This document shows, one piece after another, positions 16,483-25,106 of a stretch of 64,000 nt of DNA. The notes beneath the pieces are model-generated. The model ran no database searches. It saw nothing but the letters and a program-made list of their open reading frames with translations, and was not told where the DNA came from. Position 1 is the stretch's first letter. Each line of letters begins with the position of its first letter. Source of the DNA: Mycolicibacterium stellerae (GTDB lineage Bacteria; Actinomycetota; Actinomycetes; Mycobacteriales; Mycobacteriaceae); contig NZ_RARC01000012.1 of NCBI RefSeq assembly GCF_003719305.1, positions 111,889 through 175,888 on the forward strand. The letters are read 5' to 3'. The position numbers and the translations under genes were made by a program.

Positions 16483-17454
16483 ATGCAAGCGATTGAGATC
16501 ACCGAAACCGGCGGACCCGAAGTCCTGAAGTACGTCGAAAAGTCCACACCTTCCCCCGCACCTGGTGAGGTGCTGATCAAGGCCGATGCGATCGGCATCA
16601 ACTTCATCGACACCTACTTCCGATCGGGTCTCTATACGCGAGAGCTGCCATTCATCCTCGGTCTCGAGGTATGCGGAACGATCGAGGCCGTCGGCGACGA
16701 TGTGGCCGCGCTTGGCGTCGGCGACCGGGTGGTCACCGCGCAGGCCGACGGCTCTTACGCCGAGTACTGCACGGCGCCAGCCGATTTCTGTGCCTACGTG
16801 CCCGACAGTGTGGCTTCGGATGTGGCGGCGGCGTCGCTCCTGAAGGGTATGACGGCGCACTATCTGCTCAAGTCGGTCTATCCGGTACAACAGGGCGACA
16901 GCATCCTCGTGCACGCCGGTGCAGGCGGCGTCGGTCTCATCCTCACGCAGTGGGCCACCAGCCAGGCGGTCCGGGTGATCAGCACGGTGTCGACGCCGGA
17001 GAAAGCCGAGTTGAGCAGGCAGGCGGGTGCGGTGGAGGTGCTCGATTACCCCGACGATCCCGAGCAGTTCGGCGCCAAGATCAAGGAGCTGACCGACGGC
17101 GGGGTCGCGGCGGTTTACGACGGCGTCGGCGCCGCGACGTTCGAGGCCAGCATGGCAAGCCTGGCCGTGCGGGGCACGCTCGCCCTGTTCGGGGCGTCCA
17201 GCGGACCGGTCCCGGCATTCGATCCCCAGCGGCTCAATACCGCAGGCTCACTGTTTCTGACTCGACCGAGCTTGGGCCACTACACCCGAAGCGCGGATGA
17301 ATTCTCCTGGCGGGCGGGAGAACTCCTCGACGCGATCGCCTCTGGGACGATCAACGTGACGGTCAGCGAACGATATCGCCTCGAGGACGCCGAGCGGGCC
17401 CACCGCGACCTGCAGGACCGCAAGACCGTCGGCTCCATCGTGCTCGTTCCCTAG
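16483..17454 (+). CDS. qor: Quinone oxidoreductase, NADPH-dependent (MDR family)
   Basis: A 323-residue zinc-free MDR protein matching Rv1454c. The N-terminal segment AIEITETGGPEVLKY, the NINFIDTYFRSGLY motif of quinone oxidoreductases, and the Rossmann motif VHAGAGGVGLILTQWA are all in place. Members reduce quinones or related enones with NADPH. The ATG at 16483 gives the usual N-terminus; an in-frame ATG four codons upstream exists. The stop overlaps the convergent DUF1214 frame by four bases. Confidence 0.9.
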   Translation: MQAIEITETGGPEVLKYVEKSTPSPAPGEVLIKADAIGINFIDTYFRSGLYTRELPFILGLEVCGTIEAVGDDVAALGVGDRVVTAQADGSYAEYCTAPADFCAYVPDSVASDVAAASLLKGMTAHYLLKSVYPVQQGDSILVHAGAGGVGLILTQWATSQAVRVISTVSTPEKAELSRQAGAVEVLDYPDDPEQFGAKIKELTDGGVAAVYDGVGAATFEASMASLAVRGTLALFGASSGPVPAFDPQRLNTAGSLFLTRPSLGHYTRSADEFSWRAGELLDAIASGTINVTVSERYRLEDAERAHRDLQDRKTVGSIVLVP

Positions 17455-18409
17455 ACGGGCTCGGCGTCAGGAAAGGTCCACGAGCCGGCGAGGATCTGCT
17501 GCTGCGGCCGGTACAACCGGACCGTGTAGTTCCACCCCGGCGTAATCGGCAGGCAGTTGGGCACCTCGCCGTCGCAGCCACCGAATTGAATGGTGGTGTT
17601 TCCGTCCGGGCTTTTCTGTGCGGTGACGTTGTTGAACGAGTAGCCGTTCTGCGGGTTGGGCGAGAGGTAGCCGTCCTGGTTGTAAACGGTGACCGACCAG
17701 AACCCGTCAACGGGGACGTCGCCGACCGAGAGCGTGTGCACAGTGCCTCCGTCGTTCTGCGCCGGGACGACCGTCAGGTAGAGCGCGTCCTTCTCCGGTT
17801 GCCTCCCCAGGCGTTGGCCGACCCGATCAGATGCCGCACCGGATCGGTGTCCTCCTTGGTGCCGAAGGTGCGCTTGGTGTCGGGCAGCGTGGTCGCCAGC
17901 GTCACCAGTGCATCGCGAACAGTCTTCTGGCTGATCGGATCCCAGTTGGGTACATCGAAGTTGCCCGGCTTGTCCTGCCTGACCGAGATGCCGTCCTGCA
18001 GTTTGTGCACGGCCGCCAAATCGGCCGGGTCGTTGGGGTCGACCAGGATGCGCACGGGTACGGCGACATAGCGGGTGCCGATCTGGTCGCGGGTGATGGT
18101 GTGGTCACCGTTGTCGTAGTTGACCGTGTGTGTGTAATGGTCCTCGTCGATGACTTGCATGGACATGAAGCGGTCGCCTGCGTCGGGCAACGTCACGGTG
18201 ACCGGTCCGGCGTCGAGGTCGAACACCGCGGCCGCATAGAGGGTGTCGCGGTTGGCCCGGATCACCAGTTGACGGTCGATGGGGGTCAGTTCGCGAAGGT
18301 AGAAGAACTTGCCGAAGCCATCGGACTTCGCGATGTTGCCGAAGTACAGATCGCTCTCCGCGCGGGCGAAATTGTCGGGGCTGACCACAACCGAGCCACC
18401 AGATGTCAT
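17451..18409 (-). pseudogene. DUF1254/DUF1214 protein gene with a single-base frameshift
   Basis: Two adjacent minus-strand frames together make one DUF1254/DUF1214 protein of about 319 residues. The upstream part (18409 down to about 17797) has DUF1254 features such as YFYLRELTPIDRQ-like sequence and ANRDTLYAAAVFDLDAG, and runs to GSANAWGGN. The rest continues in another frame as EKDALYLTVVPAQNDGGTVH and then HTLSVGDVPVDGFWSVTVYNQDGYL, the DUF1214 core. Restoring one C in the run near 17795-17798 joins the frames exactly. It starts at ATG 18409 after GGAGG. It may be a true inactivation or a sequencing error. No signal peptide is seen. Confidence 0.8.
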
Positions 18410-18462
18410 CGCACCCCTCCACTCATATTCGTAGACAGGTCATCGTCGCATATCGCTCAGCT

Positions 18463-18491
18463 GTAATTCTTGGCTTAGCCAAGCGAATTAC
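18463..18491. repeat. Near-perfect inverted repeat in the divergent intergenic region
   Basis: GTAATT-CTTGGC-TTA-GCCAAG-CG-AATTAC: twelve-base arms around TTA with a two-base bulge. It lies between the divergent DUF1214 and beta-propeller genes and could be an operator or a strong hairpin. Confidence 0.6.
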
Positions 18492-18594
18492 TTTGCTGTC
18501 TATGCGATCTCGGGTTGAGCCCGAATTCCGGCTGCTGAAAAGTGTAGGGAAACACCCGATTCGTCAAGTACGTCCTCAGGCCTAGCATCCCACC

Positions 18595-18610
18595 TGGCAT
18601 ACAAATGCCA
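18595..18610 (+). repeat. Small hairpin in the 5' leader of the beta-propeller gene
   Basis: TGGCAT-ACAA-ATGCCA is a perfect six-pair stem with a four-base loop, about 25 bases before the ATG at 18636 and just upstream of the AAAGGGG ribosome-binding site. Confidence 0.45.
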
Positions 18611-18635
18611 AGCCGGTGGACAAAGGGGTACGGCG

Positions 18636-20741
18636 ATGGAGTACGGGCGATATGTAGGCCGAGTGGGAGCGTTGGCAGTTGCGCTGGGAATCGGAGTCGC
18701 CGTCGCAAACGGGGGTGTCGCGAACGCCACCACGGACCCCGACCAGACGGACACGGCGAACACCGGCAACCAAGACCCGGACAACCCGACCGTCGACGAC
18801 CCCGGCACGGATAGTCCTGCGGGTCCGGAAGGGCCAGAGACTCCGGCCGTCGTCATCAACGGTGTCGACCACAACGACAACGAGGAGGACGAGACGCCGC
18901 AGCGCAGAGTCCGCCCGCGAGTGATGATTCTCGATGTATTGCGCGGCGCCAACTTCCTCGGTGCACGCCGAACCGAAGAAAACCCCGGTCCGGCCAAGCA
19001 ACCTGACGTCGGCGAAGAGAAGCAGGCTGCCGACCCGAATGAGGTTGTGGGTTCCGCAAAGTTCGCTGCGCCGGCCGGAAGCGATCCCGTCAAGCAAGCG
19101 TTGCCCGGCGCCCGGGCCCTGCATCAATCGATCGGCGCGGTCACCGCATCGACACCGCAGAAGATCGTCACATCGAAGGTGCTCCCCGGACCGACGAAGA
19201 CGGCGACGGTCGTCGAGACCCTGACGACTCACTCGCAGCGGCAGGCCGCAACGGTCACCGGCACCTCTGCACTGGCCATCCCGACCGTTGAACCCGTCGC
19301 GCCCAAACCGGGCCACCTGGTCATCAGCCTCTTGTCCACCATAGGCCTGCGTCCTGACGCTTTCCCGCCGAGCTCGCCGCTGGCCCCGATCGGCCAGGTA
19401 CTCGAGTTCGTCTACGCCGGGCTACGTCGGTTCGATCACACGTTCTTCAACGAAACCCCAACGGCAACACCTCTTATCGTCGACACCAACACGAATACCG
19501 GAGTGGTGACCGGCAGGGTGGCGACTGACTACGAGGGCGATGCTCTGGTATATCGGGTGGTCGACGCGCCCGATGAGGGGGAGGTTGTCTTCAATCCCGA
19601 CGGCACCTTCACCTACACGCCGGACCGCAACGAGACACATGCCGTGGGAGAAACGGACGAGTTCACGGTCGTGGTGAGCGATCGCACGAATTTCCACCTG
19701 CACCTCCTCAGCCCGGGCTGGCACGAAACGACCGTTACGGTGTCGAACATTCCAGTCGTAGCCAACAACACCGTTATCGACACGGTCGACGACGCGGGTG
19801 CCACGATACTGAGACCAGAGGACTTGGCGATCAGCCGCGACGGTTCTCGGGTCTACATCACCGATAGCGACGCCAACAAGGTGCACGTAATCGACACGGA
19901 GACCAACGAAATCATCGACATCGACCCAACAACCACCGCCGTTGACTCCATCTCCGTCGGGGATCGTCCAGAGGGCCTTGCGGTCGTGGAGGTAGGCGGT
20001 AAGGAGTACTTATACGTAGCTAACTGGGGAGACGGCACGGTGTCCATCGTTGACACCACCACATACGCCGTCGTATCAAAACCACTCGATCCACCAAATG
20101 AGGTGTTGGGTCTTGGACAGGTTGCCGCCGCCCCGGACGGGAGCAAGGTTTATGTGACCGGTTTCTACGGCATGTACACCATCGACACAGCCGGTGGCGG
20201 CGTTACGTTCATTTCGCTGCGCGACGATCCGCTCGACAGCAATCGCTATGACATCGCGGTGACGCCGAACGGTCAGTTCGCATATGCACCTGATTTCGCC
20301 GCGCCTTTCGAGACCGGCGACATCAACGTGATAAACCTTGGCACTGGCGCAGTTACGAAGATCGACGCGGCGCCCGACCAATTCATCGAAGATGTCGTCA
20401 TCAGTCCTGACGGCAGATACGTCTATATGACCGGTGAAAGTCTGATCGTCCTCGACACCACGACGAACACGATCGTCGCCAGGAATACCGACATCGGCGA
20501 TGGGCGCGGTCTGACGATAAGTCCCGACGGCACACGCCTTTACGTGACTCAGATCAATTTCGACAGAATCACTGTGGTCGACACCGCGACACTGGAGATC
20601 GTCGACGACATCCCCGTCGACGACCCGTGGAACGTCGCGGTGACGCCGGACGGTACGCGCGCCTACGTGATCGGGTTCGCGACGCCGAGGGTGTCGGTCA
20701 TCGCGCTCCAAACGCCGACGGACCCCGCCATCGAAGTCTGA
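18636..20741 (+). CDS. Secreted VCBS/Ig-like and YVTN seven-bladed beta-propeller protein
   Basis: A 701-residue exported protein. Residues 1-31 form a signal-like segment (RYVGRVGALAVALGIGVAVA, then ANA) of a kind I recall from many environmental mycobacterial proteins. An acidic, proline-rich linker follows. About 225-275 holds a conserved-looking helical linker (ISLLSTIGLRPDAFPPSSPL). About 279-372 is a cadherin/VCBS-like domain with NPDGTFTYTPDRN. From about 378 to the end there are seven repeats with the pattern SPDG..VYVT....I.VIDT, consistent with a seven-bladed YVTN propeller. GC content is lower and codon choice less biased than in the neighbours. Start supported by AAAGGGG. The role is unknown; binding or surface scaffolding is a guess. 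Confidence 0.82.
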   Translation: MEYGRYVGRVGALAVALGIGVAVANGGVANATTDPDQTDTANTGNQDPDNPTVDDPGTDSPAGPEGPETPAVVINGVDHNDNEEDETPQRRVRPRVMILDVLRGANFLGARRTEENPGPAKQPDVGEEKQAADPNEVVGSAKFAAPAGSDPVKQALPGARALHQSIGAVTASTPQKIVTSKVLPGPTKTATVVETLTTHSQRQAATVTGTSALAIPTVEPVAPKPGHLVISLLSTIGLRPDAFPPSSPLAPIGQVLEFVYAGLRRFDHTFFNETPTATPLIVDTNTNTGVVTGRVATDYEGDALVYRVVDAPDEGEVVFNPDGTFTYTPDRNETHAVGETDEFTVVVSDRTNFHLHLLSPGWHETTVTVSNIPVVANNTVIDTVDDAGATILRPEDLAISRDGSRVYITDSDANKVHVIDTETNEIIDIDPTTTAVDSISVGDRPEGLAVVEVGGKEYLYVANWGDGTVSIVDTTTYAVVSKPLDPPNEVLGLGQVAAAPDGSKVYVTGFYGMYTIDTAGGGVTFISLRDDPLDSNRYDIAVTPNGQFAYAPDFAAPFETGDINVINLGTGAVTKIDAAPDQFIEDVVISPDGRYVYMTGESLIVLDTTTNTIVARNTDIGDGRGLTISPDGTRLYVTQINFDRITVVDTATLEIVDDIPVDDPWNVAVTPDGTRAYVIGFATPRVSVIALQTPTDPAIEV

Positions 20742-20742
20742 G

Positions 20743-21675
20743 CTAGCGGCTCAACAGCGTCGGCAGGTCCAGCGCCGAGTCGACGGCCAGCGCGCAGAAC
20801 ACGACGGCCAGATAGTTGTTCGACTGCAGGAACAACCGCAGCGGCTTGATCGTCTCGCCGCGACGGACTCCGGCGTTCAGCTGGTGGGCCATTGCCAGGA
20901 ACCAGGTGCCGGCGACCAGCGCCACCGATGCGTACAGCCAGCCGGTCGCCAGCGCCAACGTCAGCGTGGCCAGCACGGTCAGCCACGTGTAGATCAGGAT
21001 CTGCTTGGTGACCTGTCGCTCGGTTGCGACCACAGGCAGCATCGGCACGCCTGCCGCCGCGTAGTCCTCCTTGTAGCGCATCGCCAACGCCCACGTGTGC
21101 GGCGGCGTCCAGAAGAAGATGATCGCGAACATCACCAGCGCAGGCCAGCCGATCGTGCCCGTCACCGCCGACCAGCCGATCATCACCGGCATGCAGCCGG
21201 CAGCGCCGCCCCACACCACGTTCTGCGACGTCCGGCGCTTCAGCAGCAGCGTGTAGACCAGCACGTAGAACGCGATCGTCGCACCCGCCAGGTGCGCGGA
21301 CAGCATGTTCGTCGTCCACCACAGCCAGAAGAACGACGCCACCGACAGCACCAACCCGAAGATCAGCGCATGGCTGCGAGGAACGCTGTCCCGTGCCAAC
21401 GGACGCCGCTCCGTGCGCTTCATCATTTTGTCGATGTCGGCGTCGGCAACGCAGTTCAGCGTGTTGGCTCCCGCGGCCGCCAGGAGTCCACCCACCAGGG
21501 TGTTGAGGATCAGCAGCGGATCCACAGTTCCGCGGCCGGCCAGCAGCATCGCAGGAATGGTGGTGACCAGCAGGAGCTCGATCACCCGCGGCTTGGTCAG
21601 CGAGAGGTATCCAAGGAGCGTCGCGCGGACTCGGCTCGGCGCCTCATCGCTGAGGTGGCCTTCGCGAATGCTCAC
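20743..21675 (-). CDS. ctaB: Protohaem IX farnesyltransferase
   Basis: A 310-residue UbiA-type prenyltransferase that converts haem B to haem O, the step before CtaA. The aspartate-rich motif NCVADADIDKMMKRT, the second motif around YTLLLKRRTSQNVVWGGAAGCMPV, and the loop WTPPHTWALAMRYKEDYAAAGVPMLP are all visible, with nine hydrophobic segments. It matches Rv1451. The GTG at 21675 is chosen; GGAG stands seven to ten bases upstream and the adjacent upstream sequence is not protein-like. It is divergent from tkt, and only one base separates its stop from the propeller gene stop. Confidence 0.93.
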   Translation of the reverse strand: MSIREGHLSDEAPSRVRATLLGYLSLTKPRVIELLLVTTIPAMLLAGRGTVDPLLILNTLVGGLLAAAGANTLNCVADADIDKMMKRTERRPLARDSVPRSHALIFGLVLSVASFFWLWWTTNMLSAHLAGATIAFYVLVYTLLLKRRTSQNVVWGGAAGCMPVMIGWSAVTGTIGWPALVMFAIIFFWTPPHTWALAMRYKEDYAAAGVPMLPVVATERQVTKQILIYTWLTVLATLTLALATGWLYASVALVAGTWFLAMAHQLNAGVRRGETIKPLRLFLQSNNYLAVVFCALAVDSALDLPTLLSR

Positions 21676-21866
21676 GCAAATAACTCCATCAAAAAGGGCA
21701 GAAGGGCTTCTACTACAGACGATGGTAGACCGCAGGGATGCCCAGAACCTAGCTGGGTCGATTCGGTAAATGAACAGCCAATGATGCGCAACGCGGCCTG
21801 CGGCGATTGCCATGGCCGCACTAGGGTATGTGGTGGACCAGGGTTGCCGATTTGAGGAGTCAACTG

Positions 21867-23957
21867 GTGACAACAGTCGAAGAAATCTCGGCTCTTACTC
21901 GCCCGAACCATCCGGACGACTGGACCGACGTGGACTCGGAGGCCGTCGACACCGTCCGGGTGCTGGCGGCGGACGCGGTGCAGAAGGTCGGGAACGGTCA
22001 CCCCGGAACGGCGATGAGCCTCGCTCCCCTCGCCTACTCGCTGTTTCAGCGCCAGATGCGCCACGACCCCAGCGATGTGCACTGGCTCGGGCGGGACCGG
22101 TTTGTGCTGTCCTGCGGGCATTCCAGCCTGACCCTCTACATCCAGCTCTACCTGGGCGGCTTCGGTCTCGAGCTATCCGACATCGAGTCACTGCGGACGT
22201 GGAAGAGCAAGACACCGGGGCACCCGGAGTTCCGGCACACCAAGGGCGTGGAGATCACCACCGGCCCGCTGGGCCAGGGTCTGGCCTCCGCGGTCGGCAT
22301 GGCGATGGCCTCGCGTTACGAGCGCGGCCTGTTCGACCCCGACGCCGCGCCTGGCGAGAGCCCGTTCGACCACTTCATCTACGTGATCGCCTCCGACGGC
22401 GATATGGAGGAGGGCGTCACCAGCGAGGCGTCGTCGCTGGCGGGCACCCAGCAGCTCGGCAACCTCATCGTGTTCTACGACCACAACCAGATTTCGATCG
22501 AGCACGACACCAACATCGCGCTGTCGGAGGACGTGCCCGCGCGCTACCGCGCCTACGGGTGGCACGTGCAGGAGGTCGAGGGCGGCGAGAACGTCGTCGG
22601 CATCGAGGAGGCCATCGCCGAGGCGAAGAAGGTCACCGACAAGCCGTCGTTCATCTCCGTTCGGACGATCATCGGCTATCCGGCCCCGACGAAGATGAAC
22701 ACCGGCGGCGTGCACGGCTCGGCGCTCGGCGACGAGGAGGTGGCCGCCACCAAGCGTGTCCTCGGTTTCGACCCGGACAAGACGTTCGAGGTGCGCGACG
22801 AGGTCATCGAGCACACCCGCAAGCTGGTCGACCGCGGCAAGGAAGCCCACGAGAAGTGGCAGCCGCAGTTCGATGCGTGGGCCGAGCGGGAACCCGAGCG
22901 CAAGAAGCTGCTCGACCGGCTGGTGGCCGAAGAGCTGCCCGACGGGTGGGACGCCGACATCACCCACTGGGAGCCGGGCTCCAAGCCGCTGGCCACCCGC
23001 GCCGCGTTCGGCCAGGTCCTCAATGACGTCGCGCCGAAGCTGCCCGAATTGTGGGGCGGCTCAGCCGATTTGGCCGGCAGCAACAACACCACCATCAAAG
23101 GCGTGAAGTCGTTCGGGCCGCCGAGCATATCCACCGAAGACTTCACCGCGGACTGGTACGGACGCGTGCTGCACTTCGGTATCCGTGAGCACGCCATGGG
23201 CTCGATCCTGTCCGGCATCGTGCTGCACGGGCCGACCCGCGCATTCGGCGGAACCTTCCTGCAGTTCTCCGACTACATGCGGCCCGCGGTGCGGTTGGCG
23301 TCGTTGATGGACATCGACACCATCTACATCTGGACCCACGATTCCATCGGGCTCGGCGAGGACGGGCCGACGCATCAGCCCATCGAGCACCTTGCCGCAC
23401 TGAGGGCGATTCCCAACCTGTCGGTGGTTCGCCCAGGCGACCCGAACGAGACCGCCTACGCGTGGCGCAGCATCCTGGCGCGCGGCAACGGCAGCGGCCC
23501 GGTCGGGTTCATCCTCACCCGCCAAGGCATTCCGGTGCTCGAGGGCACCGACAGCGACGGTGTCGCCAAGGGCGGCTACGTGCTCGGCGGCGTCCCCGAC
23601 GAACTGCCCGATGTGGTGCTGATCGGTACCGGGTCCGAGCTGCAACTCGCTGTCGAGGCGCAGAAGCTGTTGGCGGAGAAGGACATCACCGCCACCGTGG
23701 TGTCCATGCCGTGCGTCGAATGGTTCGAGTCCCAGCCCGCCGAATACCGCGACAAGGTACTGCCGCCTGCGGTGTCGGCACGAGTCGCCGTTGAGGCCGC
23801 GGTTGCGCAGAGCTGGTACAAGCTCGTCGGCGACACCGGCGAGATCGTCTCGATCGAGCACTACGGCGAATCCGCCGATGACAAGACGTTGTTCCGCGAG
23901 TTCGGGTTCACCCCCGAGGCGGTTGTGGCCGCCGCGGAACGATCACTGGACAACTAG
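21867..23957 (+). CDS. tkt: Transketolase
   Basis: A 696-residue thiamine-diphosphate enzyme that moves two-carbon units between sugar phosphates in the non-oxidative pentose phosphate pathway. The family features are QKVGNGHPGTAMSLAP near the start, the cofactor motif starting GDGDMEEGVTSEA and ending YDHNQISIE, and the pyrimidine-domain glutamate in HFGIREHAMGS. GTG at 21867 preceded by GAGGAG; an ATG at 21828 without a site is rejected. It is first in a five-gene run (tkt, tal, zwf, opcA, pgl). Its order and sequence match Rv1449c. Confidence 0.96.
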   Translation: MTTVEEISALTRPNHPDDWTDVDSEAVDTVRVLAADAVQKVGNGHPGTAMSLAPLAYSLFQRQMRHDPSDVHWLGRDRFVLSCGHSSLTLYIQLYLGGFGLELSDIESLRTWKSKTPGHPEFRHTKGVEITTGPLGQGLASAVGMAMASRYERGLFDPDAAPGESPFDHFIYVIASDGDMEEGVTSEASSLAGTQQLGNLIVFYDHNQISIEHDTNIALSEDVPARYRAYGWHVQEVEGGENVVGIEEAIAEAKKVTDKPSFISVRTIIGYPAPTKMNTGGVHGSALGDEEVAATKRVLGFDPDKTFEVRDEVIEHTRKLVDRGKEAHEKWQPQFDAWAEREPERKKLLDRLVAEELPDGWDADITHWEPGSKPLATRAAFGQVLNDVAPKLPELWGGSADLAGSNNTTIKGVKSFGPPSISTEDFTADWYGRVLHFGIREHAMGSILSGIVLHGPTRAFGGTFLQFSDYMRPAVRLASLMDIDTIYIWTHDSIGLGEDGPTHQPIEHLAALRAIPNLSVVRPGDPNETAYAWRSILARGNGSGPVGFILTRQGIPVLEGTDSDGVAKGGYVLGGVPDELPDVVLIGTGSELQLAVEAQKLLAEKDITATVVSMPCVEWFESQPAEYRDKVLPPAVSARVAVEAAVAQSWYKLVGDTGEIVSIEHYGESADDKTLFREFGFTPEAVVAAAERSLDN

Positions 23958-23990
23958 TTCTGGAAAACTGATTAGAGAGAAGGACCAAGC

Positions 23991-25106
23991 ATGGCTCAGA
24001 ATCCCAACCTCGCCGCGCTGTCCGCGGCGGGCGTGTCCGTATGGCTCGACGACCTCTCCCGCGACCGGCTACAGAGCGGCAACCTGCAGGAGCTGATCGA
24101 CACCAAGAGCGTCGTCGGCGTGACCACCAACCCCAGCATCTTCCAGGCCGCGTTGTCGAAGGGCGAAGCCTACGACGCACAGGTGAAGGAACTTGCAGAC
24201 CGCGGCGCTGACGTCGACGCCACCATCCGCACTGTCACCACCGACGATGTGCGCAACGCCTGCGACGTGCTGCGACCGCAGTGGGAAGGCTCCGACGGCG
24301 TCGACGGCCGGGTGTCGATCGAGGTCGACCCGCGACTCGCCCATGATGCCGACAAGACCATCCAGCAGGCCATCGAGCTGTGGAAGATCGTCGACAGGCC
24401 GAATCTCTTCATCAAGATCCCTGCAATGGAAGAAGGCCTGCCTGCGATCACTTCCGTTTTGGCGGAGGGAATCTCGGTCAACGTGACGCTGATCTTCTCC
24501 GTGGAGCGCCACCGCGCGGTGATGGACGCCTACCTCGCCGGCTTGGAAGCAGCCAAGAAGGCCGGACATGATCTGTCCAAGATCCACTCGGTCGCCTCGT
24601 TCTTCGTGTCCCGGGTGGACACCGAGATCGACAAGCGGTTGGAGGAGATCGGCAGCGACGAGGCACTGGCGCTGCGCGGACAGGCCGGTGTGGCGAACGC
24701 CCGGCTGGCCTACGCGGCATACGAGGAAGTGTTTGTCGGCGGTGATCGCTTCGAAGCGCTCAGGGCCGACGGGGCGCGGGTACAGCGTCCGCTGTGGGCG
24801 TCCACCGGGGTCAAGAACCCGGACTACTCCGACACGCTGTATGTAACCGAGCTGGTTGCTCCCAACACCGTGAACACCATGCCGGAGAAGACGATTGACG
24901 CGGTCGCCGATCATGGCGTCATAAAGGGCGACACGGTCACAGGCACCGCCGATGATGCCCAGAAGGTCTTCGACGAGCTCGACGCGGTCGGCATCGATAT
25001 ACGCGACGTCTTCCTCACCCTCGAAAACGAGGGCGTCGAGAAGTTCGAGAAGTCATGGCAGGAACTCCTCGACGAGACGCAGACTCAGCTCGACCATAAG
25101 AAATGA
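23991..25106 (+). CDS. tal: Transaldolase
   Basis: A 371-residue transaldolase of the longer actinobacterial type, which transfers a dihydroxyacetone unit between sedoheptulose 7-phosphate and glyceraldehyde 3-phosphate. The Schiff-base lysine is K142 in NLFIKIPAMEEG. The motifs VVGVTTNPSIFQ and SVNVTLIFSVERH are typical. ATG 23991 is preceded by GAGAAGGA. It starts 33 bases after tkt and overlaps zwf by four bases. Confidence 0.96.
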   Translation: MAQNPNLAALSAAGVSVWLDDLSRDRLQSGNLQELIDTKSVVGVTTNPSIFQAALSKGEAYDAQVKELADRGADVDATIRTVTTDDVRNACDVLRPQWEGSDGVDGRVSIEVDPRLAHDADKTIQQAIELWKIVDRPNLFIKIPAMEEGLPAITSVLAEGISVNVTLIFSVERHRAVMDAYLAGLEAAKKAGHDLSKIHSVASFFVSRVDTEIDKRLEEIGSDEALALRGQAGVANARLAYAAYEEVFVGGDRFEALRADGARVQRPLWASTGVKNPDYSDTLYVTELVAPNTVNTMPEKTIDAVADHGVIKGDTVTGTADDAQKVFDELDAVGIDIRDVFLTLENEGVEKFEKSWQELLDETQTQLDHKK

